Assembly: GCF_018555455.1 (NCBI RefSeq)
Contig: NZ_JAFEJU010000003.1
Span: 124,001-188,000, forward strand
Direction of reading: 5' to 3'
DNA: 64,000 bases
DNA from: Bifidobacterium colobi
GTDB taxonomy: Bacteria; Actinomycetota; Actinomycetes; Actinomycetales; Bifidobacteriaceae
Below are positions 1 to 7,928 of the stretch, piece after piece. The notes under the pieces were generated by a model. The model ran no database searches, had not been told where the DNA came from, and saw only the letters and a list, made by a program, of their open reading frames with translations. The stretch's first letter is position 1. Every line of letters starts with the position of its first letter. The translations under genes and the position numbers were made by a program.

Positions 1-251
1 TAGCCTTCCTCGCCGGTGCAGGCATTGGCGCCGCCGGAGTTCAGGATCACGGCCTTGACATGGCCATCGGCAACGATCTTGCGGCTCCACTGAACCGGTG
101 CCGCACAAAAACGGTTCGAGGTGAATACGCCCGCCGCGGCGTCCAACGGACCATTGTTGACCACCAGGGCCAGATCCTTTTTGCCTTCGACTGCGGAAAT
201 CCCAGCTTCAACGCCGGCAGCGGTGAAGCCTTGTGCGAATGTGACGCTCAC
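1..251 (-). CDS. argJ: ArgJ, bifunctional ornithine acetyltransferase / N-acetylglutamate synthase (N-terminal part, cut by window edge)
   Basis: The protein transfers the acetyl group from N-acetylornithine to glutamate in the cyclic arginine pathway. Only about 83 N-terminal residues lie in the window; the gene runs off at base 1. The frame starts with GTG at 251-249 and reads MSVTFAQGFTAAGVEAGI, followed by KDLALVVNNGPLDAAAGVFTSNRF and AVILNSGGANACTG, which are typical of the ArgJ N-terminal half. The start codon overlaps the argC stop as GTGA, so the two are translationally coupled. It should be co-transcribed with argC from the ArgR-controlled promoter. The site of autocatalytic cleavage lies outside the window. 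Confidence 0.93.
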   Translation of the reverse strand, partial: MSVTFAQGFTAAGVEAGISAVEGKKDLALVVNNGPLDAAAGVFTSNRFCAAPVQWSRKIVADGHVKAVILNSGGANACTGEEG

Positions 252-1342
252 GGTGCTACTCCAATCTTGGTCAGGCCTGCATCCTCAGGCAGGCCCAGTG
301 CAACATTCAGTGACTGTACCGCTTGACCGGCTGTACCGCGGTTGAGGTTATCAATAGCTGAAAATGCATAAAGACGCTGCGACTTGCGGTCGACCGCCAC
401 TTGCAGATGTGCGGCGTTGGAACCGATCACGTTGCCGGTGGCCGGCAGCATGCCTTCGGGCAGCAGCACCATAAAGTCCTGTCCCTCATACGCCTTGGCC
501 CATACGGCGCGAATCTCCTCATCGCTCATGGCCAGCGCCTTCTCGCTCATGTGCGCGGACACGGTGGCCAGAATCCCGCGGGACATCGGCGCGAGCACCG
601 GCGTGAAGCCGAGGGTGAATTCATTGGCCGCAGCGGCGCTTTTGCCCGCGGCGTGGGCGAAGTTCTGCAGGATTTCGGGAATATGGCGATGCGTGCCGCC
701 TACGCCATACGGCAGCGCGGACTGCAATGCCTCGGATGCGAGCAGATTGGTGCGCTTCAGATTCTTGCCCGCGCCGGAGTAGCCGACCACCAGATCAGCC
801 ACAATGTCCTTCGGCTCAATCAGTCCTTCGGCGATGCCCGGTTGCAGGGCCAGGGTGGTGGCGGTCACGTTGCATCCAGGGCCTGCGATGCGCTTGGTGC
901 CAGGCAAAGCCGTGCGCTGACGGGTGTATTCGCCGGCATCGTTCTTGCCGGTGATGAGCTCAGGCATGCCATAGGTCCAATGCTCGTAGAAGTCGCCACC
1001 GTAGAACTCGTCCCAGGCGCTCTTCTCCTCAAGGCGATGATCGGCACCCAGATCCACGACCACCGCATTGGGGTCGAGCTGAGAGGCAAGCTTGCCGGAC
1101 GCGCCGTGCGGCAAGGCGAGAATGATCACATCATGGCCGTTCAACACTTCCGGCGTGGTGTCTTCCACGGTAAGCCCCGCGAGTTGGGGAATGTGCGGCA
1201 TGTGCTTGGCCATCGAATCGCCGACCGAGGAATGGCCAGCCACGCATGTGATTTCGAAGTCGGGGTGGGTGGCAAGAATGCGCAGCGCCTCACCGCCGGC
1301 GTATCCGGTGGCACCAGCCACGGCCACTGAATATTTTGGCAT
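248..1342 (-). CDS. argC: N-acetyl-gamma-glutamyl-phosphate reductase
   Basis: ArgC reduces N-acetylglutamyl phosphate to the semialdehyde with NADPH, the third step of arginine synthesis. The 364-residue product has an N-terminal dinucleotide-binding motif (VAVAGATGYAGGEALRIL) and the catalytic cysteine segment AGPGCNVTATTLAL. The start at 1342 (MPKYSVAV) is chosen because GGAAAAGAG lies about 6 bases upstream. An in-frame ATG at 1348 is too close to that site, and longer N-termini would run into the operator. It is the first gene of an arg operon and overlaps argJ by 4 bases. The order RNA methyltransferase, pheS, pheT, argC, argJ is the same as in Mycobacterium tuberculosis, apart from the inserted membrane protein gene at 1551. 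Confidence 0.95.
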   Translation of the reverse strand: MPKYSVAVAGATGYAGGEALRILATHPDFEITCVAGHSSVGDSMAKHMPHIPQLAGLTVEDTTPEVLNGHDVIILALPHGASGKLASQLDPNAVVVDLGADHRLEEKSAWDEFYGGDFYEHWTYGMPELITGKNDAGEYTRQRTALPGTKRIAGPGCNVTATTLALQPGIAEGLIEPKDIVADLVVGYSGAGKNLKRTNLLASEALQSALPYGVGGTHRHIPEILQNFAHAAGKSAAAANEFTLGFTPVLAPMSRGILATVSAHMSEKALAMSDEEIRAVWAKAYEGQDFMVLLPEGMLPATGNVIGSNAAHLQVAVDRKSQRLYAFSAIDNLNRGTAGQAVQSLNVALGLPEDAGLTKIGVAP

Positions 1343-1377
1343 ACTCATCTCTTTTCCATTGGTAGAACTGCAATGAG

Positions 1378-1414
1378 TATACATGATTATGCAAACATAT
1401 GCATAGTTATGCAT
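1378..1414 (-). promoter_or_regulatory. Tandem ARG boxes upstream of argC
   Basis: Two imperfect palindromes, ATGCATAGTTATGCAT at 1399-1414 and TATACATGATTATGCA at 1378-1393, are centred 21 bp apart. This matches the paired 18-bp ARG boxes with 3-bp spacer bound by hexameric ArgR. The proximal box overlaps a TATACT -10-like hexamer on the minus strand (1381-1376), so arginine-bound ArgR would block transcription of argCJ. The motif and its spacing are seen directly; ArgR binding is inferred. Confidence 0.8.
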
Positions 1415-1450
1415 ATGGTGTGTTGGATGGCTGGCGGTCGCACAACAGGA

Positions 1451-1513
1451 AAGCCCCTCCTCGAATCATCGCCGTTCACAGTGAAACGAACAAGCGCGAT
1501 TCGAAAAGAGGCT
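1451..1513. terminator. Imperfect hairpin between the DUF4190-like gene and argC
   Basis: The arms AAGCCCCTCCTCGAATC (1455 region) and GATTCGAAAAGAGGCTT (1497-1513) pair with a few mismatches around a loop of roughly 25 bases. The hairpin lies 3' of the minus-strand gene at 1551-2225 and upstream of the argC operator, a position that suits a terminator separating the two units. There is no strong T-run, so the assignment is tentative. Confidence 0.4.
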
Positions 1514-1550
1514 TCACGGGCGACACGAACTGCGACCTACGCAGCCAGCG

Positions 1551-2225
1551 CTATGCGGAGATGGAATCTCCGGAGGCACCGGAACCTGAGCCATTGCCGC
1601 CCATCAGCTGCTGCAATGCTTCCTGATACAAGGTGGTGGCATCGTATCCGTTCACCATCATCCACAGCACGGCCAACGTGTACAGCACATTGAGCACCAC
1701 GGCCGCCACGGCAAGACCGAAGCCTTTCATATGGAAGGTGCGCGTACGCCACATGGCAACGCCACCCATCAGCGCGGACAGCACCGGCACTGGGAAGAAC
1801 ACCGCCAGTATAAACGAGATGATCGCGTACGAATCCCAATGCCCGTACAGCGGATTCTGATTGGGATCGTTCAGGTCGATACCGTTGTAGTAATGCGGCT
1901 GATGCGGGGGTTGTGGCGATCCCGCGCGACCAGTGCCCGGCTGCTGACCGCCGTTCTGCCAGCCGGCACCATACGGCTGCCCTTGAGCGCCTGGATACAT
2001 GGACGGATAATAGCCGGGCGCATTGCCCTGCTGTGCAGCGGCGTTCGGCTGACTGTTCTGCTGCGGCTGGGCTGGCGATGGCGTCGATTGCTGTTGTGCT
2101 GAATCGGAATCGGGAGCGCCATAAATATACGGGTTGTAGTTCGGCCCGTACTGTCCAGCCATCGCACCGTATTCAGGCTGCTGGTACTGCCCGTACTGCG
2201 GCGTTTGTTGTTCAGGCTGGCTCAT
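1551..2225 (-). CDS. Pro/Gln/Tyr-rich DUF4190-like membrane protein
   Basis: This 224-residue protein has a long low-complexity N-terminal half rich in Q, P, Y, G and N (MSQPEQQTPQYGQYQQPEYG onward, to about residue 120). Two hydrophobic segments follow (AIISFILAVFFPVPVLSALMGG and GLAVAAVVLNVLYTLAVLWMMV) and then a Gly/Ser-rich tail. This arrangement, a disordered tail before a small two-helix membrane domain, is common in actinobacteria, where the function is unknown. The start at 2225 is preceded by AAGGAGCG. It interrupts the otherwise conserved pheT-argC neighbourhood. The genes at 17060 and 42572 have the same architecture, though their membrane domains differ. Confidence 0.75.
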   Translation of the reverse strand: MSQPEQQTPQYGQYQQPEYGAMAGQYGPNYNPYIYGAPDSDSAQQQSTPSPAQPQQNSQPNAAAQQGNAPGYYPSMYPGAQGQPYGAGWQNGGQQPGTGRAGSPQPPHQPHYYNGIDLNDPNQNPLYGHWDSYAIISFILAVFFPVPVLSALMGGVAMWRTRTFHMKGFGLAVAAVVLNVLYTLAVLWMMVNGYDATTLYQEALQQLMGGNGSGSGASGDSISA

Positions 2226-2309
2226 GACGCTCCTTATATTGTGCTTTACACATGGATGTGACTCTCCTCAGTCACCTTGCAGTTGCCTTGTAGTCGCCTC
2301 GTAGCAACA

Positions 2310-2331
2310 GCTCCCCTCTGAGGAGGGGAGC
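2310..2331 (-). terminator. GCTCCCCTC hairpin downstream of pheT
   Basis: A 9-bp perfect stem (GCTCCCCTC / GAGGGGAGC) with a 4-base loop lies 30 bases 3' of the pheT stop. It belongs to a recurrent GGCTCCC...GGGAGCC hairpin type that appears in several other intergenic regions of this window. A clear U-tract is lacking, so termination is inferred from position. Confidence 0.5.
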
Positions 2332-2360
2332 CAAGACTGTTTGGAGAGCCAAGGGACAGG

Positions 2361-4970
2361 TCAGGCGCGTAGTTGCGCACCGATCTTCGCGGCCTCGGCC
2401 ACGATGTTCGCGCGAATCGCCTCGCTGTCTTCAGCGGAAAGCGTCTTGCTCGGGGAACGGAAGACCACGGCGTATGCCAGGGACTTCTTGCCTTCGCCCA
2501 CCTGCTCACCGGTGAACACATCGAACAGTTCGATGGATTCGAGGTTGGCACCGGCGGCTTCGCGAATCACGGCTTCCACCTGGTCGGCACTGACCGTATC
2601 GTCCACGGTGAATGCCAGATCCTGCTTGACCGGCGGGAAGGTGGAAATCGGCTTGGCCTGCACTGGCTTGCCGGTCAGCGTGGCGAACAGATCAGTCAGG
2701 TTCAGCTCGAAAGCGGCGGAATGCTCCGGGAAGCCGAGGGCTTCGTTGACACGCGGATGCAGCTCGCCCACCCAGCCGGCGAACACATCGCCAGCCATCA
2801 CGCGGGCGGCACGACCCGGGTGCCACTGTGCGGGAACGTCGTCGGCAGCGGGCTGATCCAGCGTGATGTTCGCGCCAATACGGCCGGCAATGCGGCGCAC
2901 CGCCTCTACGGCATCAGACCAGTCGACCGGGCGCTTGTCGCCCAGCCAGCCGGAGTCCTCGGCCAAACCGGTCAGGATGCCGGCCACATGGTCGGGCTGA
3001 TCCGGCAGGCCGGCGTCTAGCGCGGCAAGCTGCTCGTCGGTCGGACGCACGCCACCGGGCAGAGCCGGGATGGCGGGGGCATTGGGATCCCACAGGTAGA
3101 CATGACCGAGCTCGTACAAGGACACGTTCTCGATGCCGCGGCGAATATTGCGCTGCACGGTGGTGGCCAAGGTCGGCAGGATCTCACGGCGCAGGTACGG
3201 GCGGTCGCCGTACAGCGGGTTGGCGATTTCCACGCTCACCTTCTTGGTGGCTTCGGGATCATAGGCGAACGCCTTGTAATCCTCATCGCCCACGAACGGG
3301 TAGCTCAGGGCTTCCACCATGCCGTATTCGGCCAGCTCATCCGCGACGCGACGACGACGCAACTGGTTCGGGGTCAGGCCCACCAGGCCTTCGATCGGAG
3401 CCGGCGGCACGGTGACCGGAATCTTGTCGTAACCGACCAAGCGTGCGATCTCTTCGACCAGGTCGCAGGGAGCACCCAGGTCCGGACGCCAGGTCGGCGG
3501 AGTCAAGGAGAACTCGCCGTTGCCACCGCCGGCAACCGTGCAGCCGATGTCGGTGAGAATATCGGAAATACGGTTGATGTCCACGTTGAGGCCGGCCACG
3601 CGAGCCACTTCGGAGGCCTTGAAGTGAATCACCTTACGGCGTGCCGTGTTGTTCACGTCGTTCGGGAATTCGCTCGGCTCACCGTTGCCGTACTTGGCCA
3701 GCAGCTCGGATGCCATCTGGGCGGCGGCCGGCTGCAATGCGGTGTCCACGCCACGTTCGAAGCGACGGGACGCCTCGGACGGAATCTTGTGGCGACGTGC
3801 GGAACGGGCGATGGTCACCTGATCGAAGTGCGCGGCCTCCAGAAGGATGTTCTTGGTATCGGCGGTCACTTCGCCGTACAGGCCACCCATTACGCCGGCG
3901 AGGCCGAGGATGCGGGAGCCTCGCTCACCGTTCGGGGAATCGGTGATGAGCAGGTCCTCGACGCTGAGCTCATGTTCCTTGCCGTCCAGCGTGGTGAGCT
4001 TCTCACCCTCGTTGGCGCGACGCACCACGATGGGGCCTTCAAGCTTGTCAAGATCGTAGGCGTGCATCGGCTGGCCGAGGTCCAGCATCACATAGTTGGT
4101 CACGTCCACGGCCAGGGACAGGGAGCGCATGCCCGCACGGGTCAGGCGACGACGCATCCAGTTCGGAGTCTTGGCGGTCGGGTCGAAGTTCTTCACGATG
4201 CGGGCATAGTAGCGGTCGCATCCGGGAACGCCATGAATCGGGTTGTTGTCATCGATTTCGATGTCGATGTCCACCTTGGTGCCCGGCTGATAATCGGCCG
4301 GTTCCGGAGCCTTCTCGTTCAGCGCGATGGCCGGATCTGTGTAGGGAGCGCCGGTCGAGTGGTGGTATTCGCGGGCCACACCACGGTAGGACAGCGTGTA
4401 ACCGCGATCCGGGGTGATGTTGATCTCCAGCATCGGCTGATCCAGATGCAGCAGATGCATGGCATCCTGGCCGGGCTTCAAAGCCTCATACTCAGCCTCG
4501 GTGAAGCCATATTCGCGCAGCAGGATGATGCCGTTATGGTTGTCGCCCAGACCCAGCTCACGCTCGGAGGCGCACATGCCGTTGGAGATGTGGCCATAGG
4601 TCTTGCGCGGTTCGATTTTGAAGTCGCCCGGCAGCACGGCGCCCGGCAGGGTCACGACGACCTTTTCGCCGGCCTTCATGTTCGGCGCACCGCAGATGAT
4701 GCCGCGCGGAACCTTGTTGCCGTTCTCGTCGGTCTCATTCCATTCGTCGCCGCAGTCCACATGGCACCAGTTGATGATCTTGCCGTTCTTCTGCGGTTCC
4801 GGCGTGGCGTCCACCACGTAGCCGACCACGATCGGGCCGGTCACCTGGGAGGCGTGAATCTCCTCTTCCTCAAGACCCACCTTGACGAGGTCCTTGGCGA
4901 GCTGCTCATAGGTCAGGCCTTCAGGAACCTCAACATGGTCCTTGAGCCAATCGATGTCGATCATAGGCAT
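2361..4970 (-). CDS. pheT: Phenylalanyl-tRNA synthetase beta subunit
   Basis: PheT is the large subunit of the alpha2-beta2 enzyme that charges tRNA-Phe. The 869-residue length is normal or slightly long. An N-terminal tRNA-binding OB domain (about residues 40-155; VGYVVDATP, GAPNMKAGEKVVVTLPGAVLPGDFKI) is followed by the B3/B4 editing region (ITPDRGYTLSYRGVAREY, VDVTNYVMLDLGQPMHAYD). The B5 domain follows, then the synthetase-like core (RFERGVD, PLYGDRPYLRREILPTL) and a C-terminal FDX-ACB anticodon domain (STFPPVKQDLAFTVDD). The ATG at 4970 is 7 bases from the pheS stop, with GGGAG in the pheS 3' end as ribosome site. Confidence 0.97.
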   Translation of the reverse strand: MPMIDIDWLKDHVEVPEGLTYEQLAKDLVKVGLEEEEIHASQVTGPIVVGYVVDATPEPQKNGKIINWCHVDCGDEWNETDENGNKVPRGIICGAPNMKAGEKVVVTLPGAVLPGDFKIEPRKTYGHISNGMCASERELGLGDNHNGIILLREYGFTEAEYEALKPGQDAMHLLHLDQPMLEINITPDRGYTLSYRGVAREYHHSTGAPYTDPAIALNEKAPEPADYQPGTKVDIDIEIDDNNPIHGVPGCDRYYARIVKNFDPTAKTPNWMRRRLTRAGMRSLSLAVDVTNYVMLDLGQPMHAYDLDKLEGPIVVRRANEGEKLTTLDGKEHELSVEDLLITDSPNGERGSRILGLAGVMGGLYGEVTADTKNILLEAAHFDQVTIARSARRHKIPSEASRRFERGVDTALQPAAAQMASELLAKYGNGEPSEFPNDVNNTARRKVIHFKASEVARVAGLNVDINRISDILTDIGCTVAGGGNGEFSLTPPTWRPDLGAPCDLVEEIARLVGYDKIPVTVPPAPIEGLVGLTPNQLRRRRVADELAEYGMVEALSYPFVGDEDYKAFAYDPEATKKVSVEIANPLYGDRPYLRREILPTLATTVQRNIRRGIENVSLYELGHVYLWDPNAPAIPALPGGVRPTDEQLAALDAGLPDQPDHVAGILTGLAEDSGWLGDKRPVDWSDAVEAVRRIAGRIGANITLDQPAADDVPAQWHPGRAARVMAGDVFAGWVGELHPRVNEALGFPEHSAAFELNLTDLFATLTGKPVQAKPISTFPPVKQDLAFTVDDTVSADQVEAVIREAAGANLESIELFDVFTGEQVGEGKKSLAYAVVFRSPSKTLSAEDSEAIRANIVAEAAKIGAQLRA

Positions 4971-4977
4971 GGCTAAA

Positions 4978-6045
4978 TCACTCCCCCATCACAAACTGTT
5001 CGGCGAAACGCACGTCGCCTTCAACCAGGTCGTGCATATCGTTGATGTCGCTGCGCAGCAGCAGCGTGCGCTCCATGCCCACGCCGAAGGCGAAGCCGGT
5101 GTACACGTCCGGGTCGATGCCGGCGGAGCGCAGCACGTTCGGGTTCACCATGCCGCAGCCGCCCCATTCAAGCCAGCCCGGGCCACCCTTCTTATCGGGG
5201 AACCACAGGTCAAGCTCGGCGCTCGGCTCAGTGAACGGGAAGTAGCTCGGGCGCAGACGGGTCTTGGCTTCCGGGCCGAACATGGCCACGGCGAGCTTGT
5301 CTAGCACGCCCTTCAGATCAGCCATGGTCAGGTGCTTGTCGACGGCCAGGGCTTCACACTGGTGGAACACCGGGGTGTGAGTGGCATCAAGCTCATCAGT
5401 GCGGAACACACGGCCCGGGCTGGCGATGTACAGCGGCACACCGCGGGTGAGCAGGGCGCGAACCTGATCGGAGGAGGTCTGCGTGCGCACCACCATGTTG
5501 GAACCCACGAAACCGGCGGCATCCTTGGCCTGATTGCCCTTGACGTAGAAGGTGTCCTGCATCTGGCGGGCCGGATGATCCGGACCGAAGTTCAGGGAGT
5601 CGAAGTTGTACCATTCGGCTTCGATTTCCGGGCCGGAGGAAATCTGCCAACCCATGGAGATGAAGAAGTCCTCAACGTCTTCCATCAGCTTGGCCAGCGG
5701 GTGGCGTGCGCCCAGTGGCTTGCGGTTGACCGGCAGGGTCATGTCTACGGTCTCGGCTGCAAGTGCCGCCTTCTCGGCGGCCTCCTTGAGTTCGATTTCC
5801 TTGGGTCCGTAGGCACGGCCAAAGTCGGCGCGCAGCTTGCTCATCAGCTTGCCGGCATCCTTCTTCTTGTCTGCCGGAAGCGAACCGATGGCCTTGCTGG
5901 CACGAGTCATCGCAGAATCAGCGCCTGCGTACTGTGTCTTGATGGCTTTCAGCTCCTCCAGATTGGAGGCCTTCTGGATTTTCTCGATGCCCTCGGCAAC
6001 CGCAGCGGTTACCTGATCGGCATCGAACACCATGTGTTCTGCCAC
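4978..6045 (-). CDS. pheS: Phenylalanyl-tRNA synthetase alpha subunit
   Basis: PheS carries the class II catalytic core of phenylalanyl-tRNA synthetase. The 355-residue product has the N-terminal coiled-coil arm (about residues 1-90), motif 1 (HPLAKLMEDVEDFFISMGW), motif 2 (LRPSYFPFTEPSAELDLWF) and motif 3 (GFAFGVGMERTLLLR). The GTG start at 6045 follows GAAAGGG. It forms a two-gene unit with pheT and probably shares transcription with the methyltransferase 65 bases upstream. No T-box leader was seen in that short gap. Confidence 0.97.
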   Translation of the reverse strand: MAEHMVFDADQVTAAVAEGIEKIQKASNLEELKAIKTQYAGADSAMTRASKAIGSLPADKKKDAGKLMSKLRADFGRAYGPKEIELKEAAEKAALAAETVDMTLPVNRKPLGARHPLAKLMEDVEDFFISMGWQISSGPEIEAEWYNFDSLNFGPDHPARQMQDTFYVKGNQAKDAAGFVGSNMVVRTQTSSDQVRALLTRGVPLYIASPGRVFRTDELDATHTPVFHQCEALAVDKHLTMADLKGVLDKLAVAMFGPEAKTRLRPSYFPFTEPSAELDLWFPDKKGGPGWLEWGGCGMVNPNVLRSAGIDPDVYTGFAFGVGMERTLLLRSDINDMHDLVEGDVRFAEQFVMGE

Positions 6046-6110
6046 GAGAACCCTTTCGTTCGATGATTACTCAACGCGGTTTTCTAATGTTTGCAGCGTA
6101 TTTTCCAAAC

Positions 6111-6980
6111 TCACATTGTTTCAATATGACCCGACATAGCCAGGCTCATCAGCATGACCGCGGCCGAAGTGCCGAGGTTCAATGATTCGGCCTTGCCGTA
6201 GAGCGGAATGGATACGATCCGGTCGCACTGCTCAAGGATTTCTCGTTCCAAACCGCGAGCCTCGTTGCCGAAGAGCACGGCTTTGGATTCCGCCACCAAT
6301 GCGTGGTTGGCCAGCACCTGCGGCAAGCTCTCCGGTTTGCGCTGCTCGGTACCGTACACATCCGCGGCCCACACGTCCATATTGTGGTCTTTCGCCCAGT
6401 TGAAGAACGCTTCGGTGCCCATGCGCAGTACCGGAATATGGAACAGGGAGCCTACGGTGGAACGGATGACCTTGGGATTCAACGGGTCGACGCAATCGTC
6501 CACCAAGACCACGGCATCGCAGCCGGCTGCATCGGCAGCACGAATCACCGTGCCGGCGTTGCCGGGATCGCGCACCTGCCAGAATGCGGCGATCTGCGGC
6601 TTTGCGCTCAGTTCCAGATCCTCCGAATCGGCATGCATCGCGCGCGCATTGCCGACTGCGAGAATGCCCTGCGCATCCTTGCTGATATGGCGGATCACGT
6701 CGCCCGTGCATTGGTGCACGTAAATGGTGGCGTCCTGTGATGTATCCACGATGGTTTGCAACGTGGACGAGATGATTCGCGGATGTTCCAGCGCTTGGGA
6801 AACCTCCACATACAGGTCCTGCACTACGTCCGGCCGCCAGGTGACGGCTTCGCGCACCGCCTGCGGGCCCTCGATGAGGAAGCGACCCGAACGTTCGCGG
6901 CCTTTGGCGCGAGCGAGATCGGCGATGCGGCGAACACGATCCGACTTGGGATTATCAAGAATCTGGGCATTAATCGGCAT
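6111..6980 (-). CDS. SpoU/TrmH-family RNA 2'-O-ribose methyltransferase
   Basis: This 289-residue SPOUT enzyme is expected to methylate a ribose 2'-OH in rRNA or tRNA using S-adenosylmethionine. The N-terminal substrate-binding domain (RFLIEGPQAVREAV) precedes the three SpoU motifs: motif 1 WQVRDPGNAGTVIRAADAAG, motif 2 LFGNEARGLE and motif 3 IPLYGKAESLNLGTSAAVML, which form the trefoil knot. The position just before pheS matches the tsnR-like methyltransferase upstream of pheST in mycobacteria. The exact target nucleotide cannot be told from the sequence. Confidence 0.9.
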   Translation of the reverse strand: MPINAQILDNPKSDRVRRIADLARAKGRERSGRFLIEGPQAVREAVTWRPDVVQDLYVEVSQALEHPRIISSTLQTIVDTSQDATIYVHQCTGDVIRHISKDAQGILAVGNARAMHADSEDLELSAKPQIAAFWQVRDPGNAGTVIRAADAAGCDAVVLVDDCVDPLNPKVIRSTVGSLFHIPVLRMGTEAFFNWAKDHNMDVWAADVYGTEQRKPESLPQVLANHALVAESKAVLFGNEARGLEREILEQCDRIVSIPLYGKAESLNLGTSAAVMLMSLAMSGHIETM

Positions 6981-7076
6981 AGGCCTTAGCCTACCGCAAT
7001 ATCACCATGACCATGTTGCGTACGTTCCTCCAGAGCAATGTGCCCGCCATCTGGAAGAACGTACACTCAGCACTGT

Positions 7077-7928
7077 TTACGCGCCGCGCAGTGGAGAATG
7101 CCAGTTGCCGGTGGCGACGGCGATGCCTACGGCAGTCAGCGGAATGATGATGCCGATCACATACGACACCCAGTCGATGGTGTGCAATTCAGAGACACGC
7201 GCCTGACTGCGTTCGGTATCGCCGCCAAAACCACGCGCCTCCATGGCTGTGGCCAGTTTGGTGGCGCGACGAATGGAGAGCACCAGCAAGCCGAACGCCT
7301 GAGAGAACACGCGCATCACCGCGTTGCCATCGCCCAAACCGCGCGAGCGGCGGGAAAGACCGAGCGCACGCCAATCCTCCTGCAGCAGCGTGAACATGCG
7401 GATGCCGGCCAGGCCGCCGTATACGAACCGAGGCGAAAGATGCAGAATCTGCACCAGACCGTCCGCAAGATCGGTGGGGTCAAGACCAAGCATGAAAATC
7501 ACGCTGGGCACAGCGATGGCGGCCACGCGTAGGAATGTTGCGGCGGCGATATACAGCGACCCGTCGCTGATGGTCACCGCACCCCACGAGCAGTAGATTG
7601 TGCCGCTCGTGCGACCGTACATCATGATGGTGAGGAAGCCGAAGAACGCGCCCCACCACACCGGCCAAGTGCGCCGTATCACTGTGAGCGGGTTGATGCC
7701 GCCGATCCACAGCAGAATCAGCACCACACCGAACTGAATGGATCCGGAGACCACATCCAGCGTGAAGAACAGCGGCAGACTCATCAGCAGCGGACAGATG
7801 AAGCGGCTGACCGGATTGAGTTTGGCGATGAACCATGATTGCGAAGCCGGTTTGGCCTGTTCATGTCGCTGCTCTGGAGGAGTTACGGCAATGGAAAGGC
7901 GTACGGCTGGTGTTTCGGTTGCACTCAT
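7077..7928 (-). CDS. ykoC: ECF transporter transmembrane (T) component, YkoC type
   Basis: This 283-residue integral membrane protein is the energy-coupling EcfT-type subunit. It has several hydrophobic segments (FICPLLMSLPLFFTLDVV, FGVVLILLWIGGI, FGLLVLSIRRATKLATAMEARGFGG). The EARGFG sequence corresponds to the Ala-Arg-Gly coupling motif that contacts the ATPase grooves. The ATG at 7928 overlaps the ykoD stop as TGATG; a GTG at 7931 is an alternative. With the double ATPase and the S component it forms a ykoEDC operon. The TPP riboswitch upstream indicates that the substrate is a thiamine precursor such as hydroxymethylpyrimidine. Confidence 0.85.
   Translation of the reverse strand: MSATETPAVRLSIAVTPPEQRHEQAKPASQSWFIAKLNPVSRFICPLLMSLPLFFTLDVVSGSIQFGVVLILLWIGGINPLTVIRRTWPVWWGAFFGFLTIMMYGRTSGTIYCSWGAVTISDGSLYIAAATFLRVAAIAVPSVIFMLGLDPTDLADGLVQILHLSPRFVYGGLAGIRMFTLLQEDWRALGLSRRSRGLGDGNAVMRVFSQAFGLLVLSIRRATKLATAMEARGFGGDTERSQARVSELHTIDWVSYVIGIIIPLTAVGIAVATGNWHSPLRGA

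Noticed and set aside
3102-4976. A 624-codon open frame antisense to pheT
   Set aside because: It is the complementary frame of a high-G+C gene with biased third positions. Its translation is rich in His, Arg, Gln and Val without motifs, whereas the pheT frame shows all expected domains.
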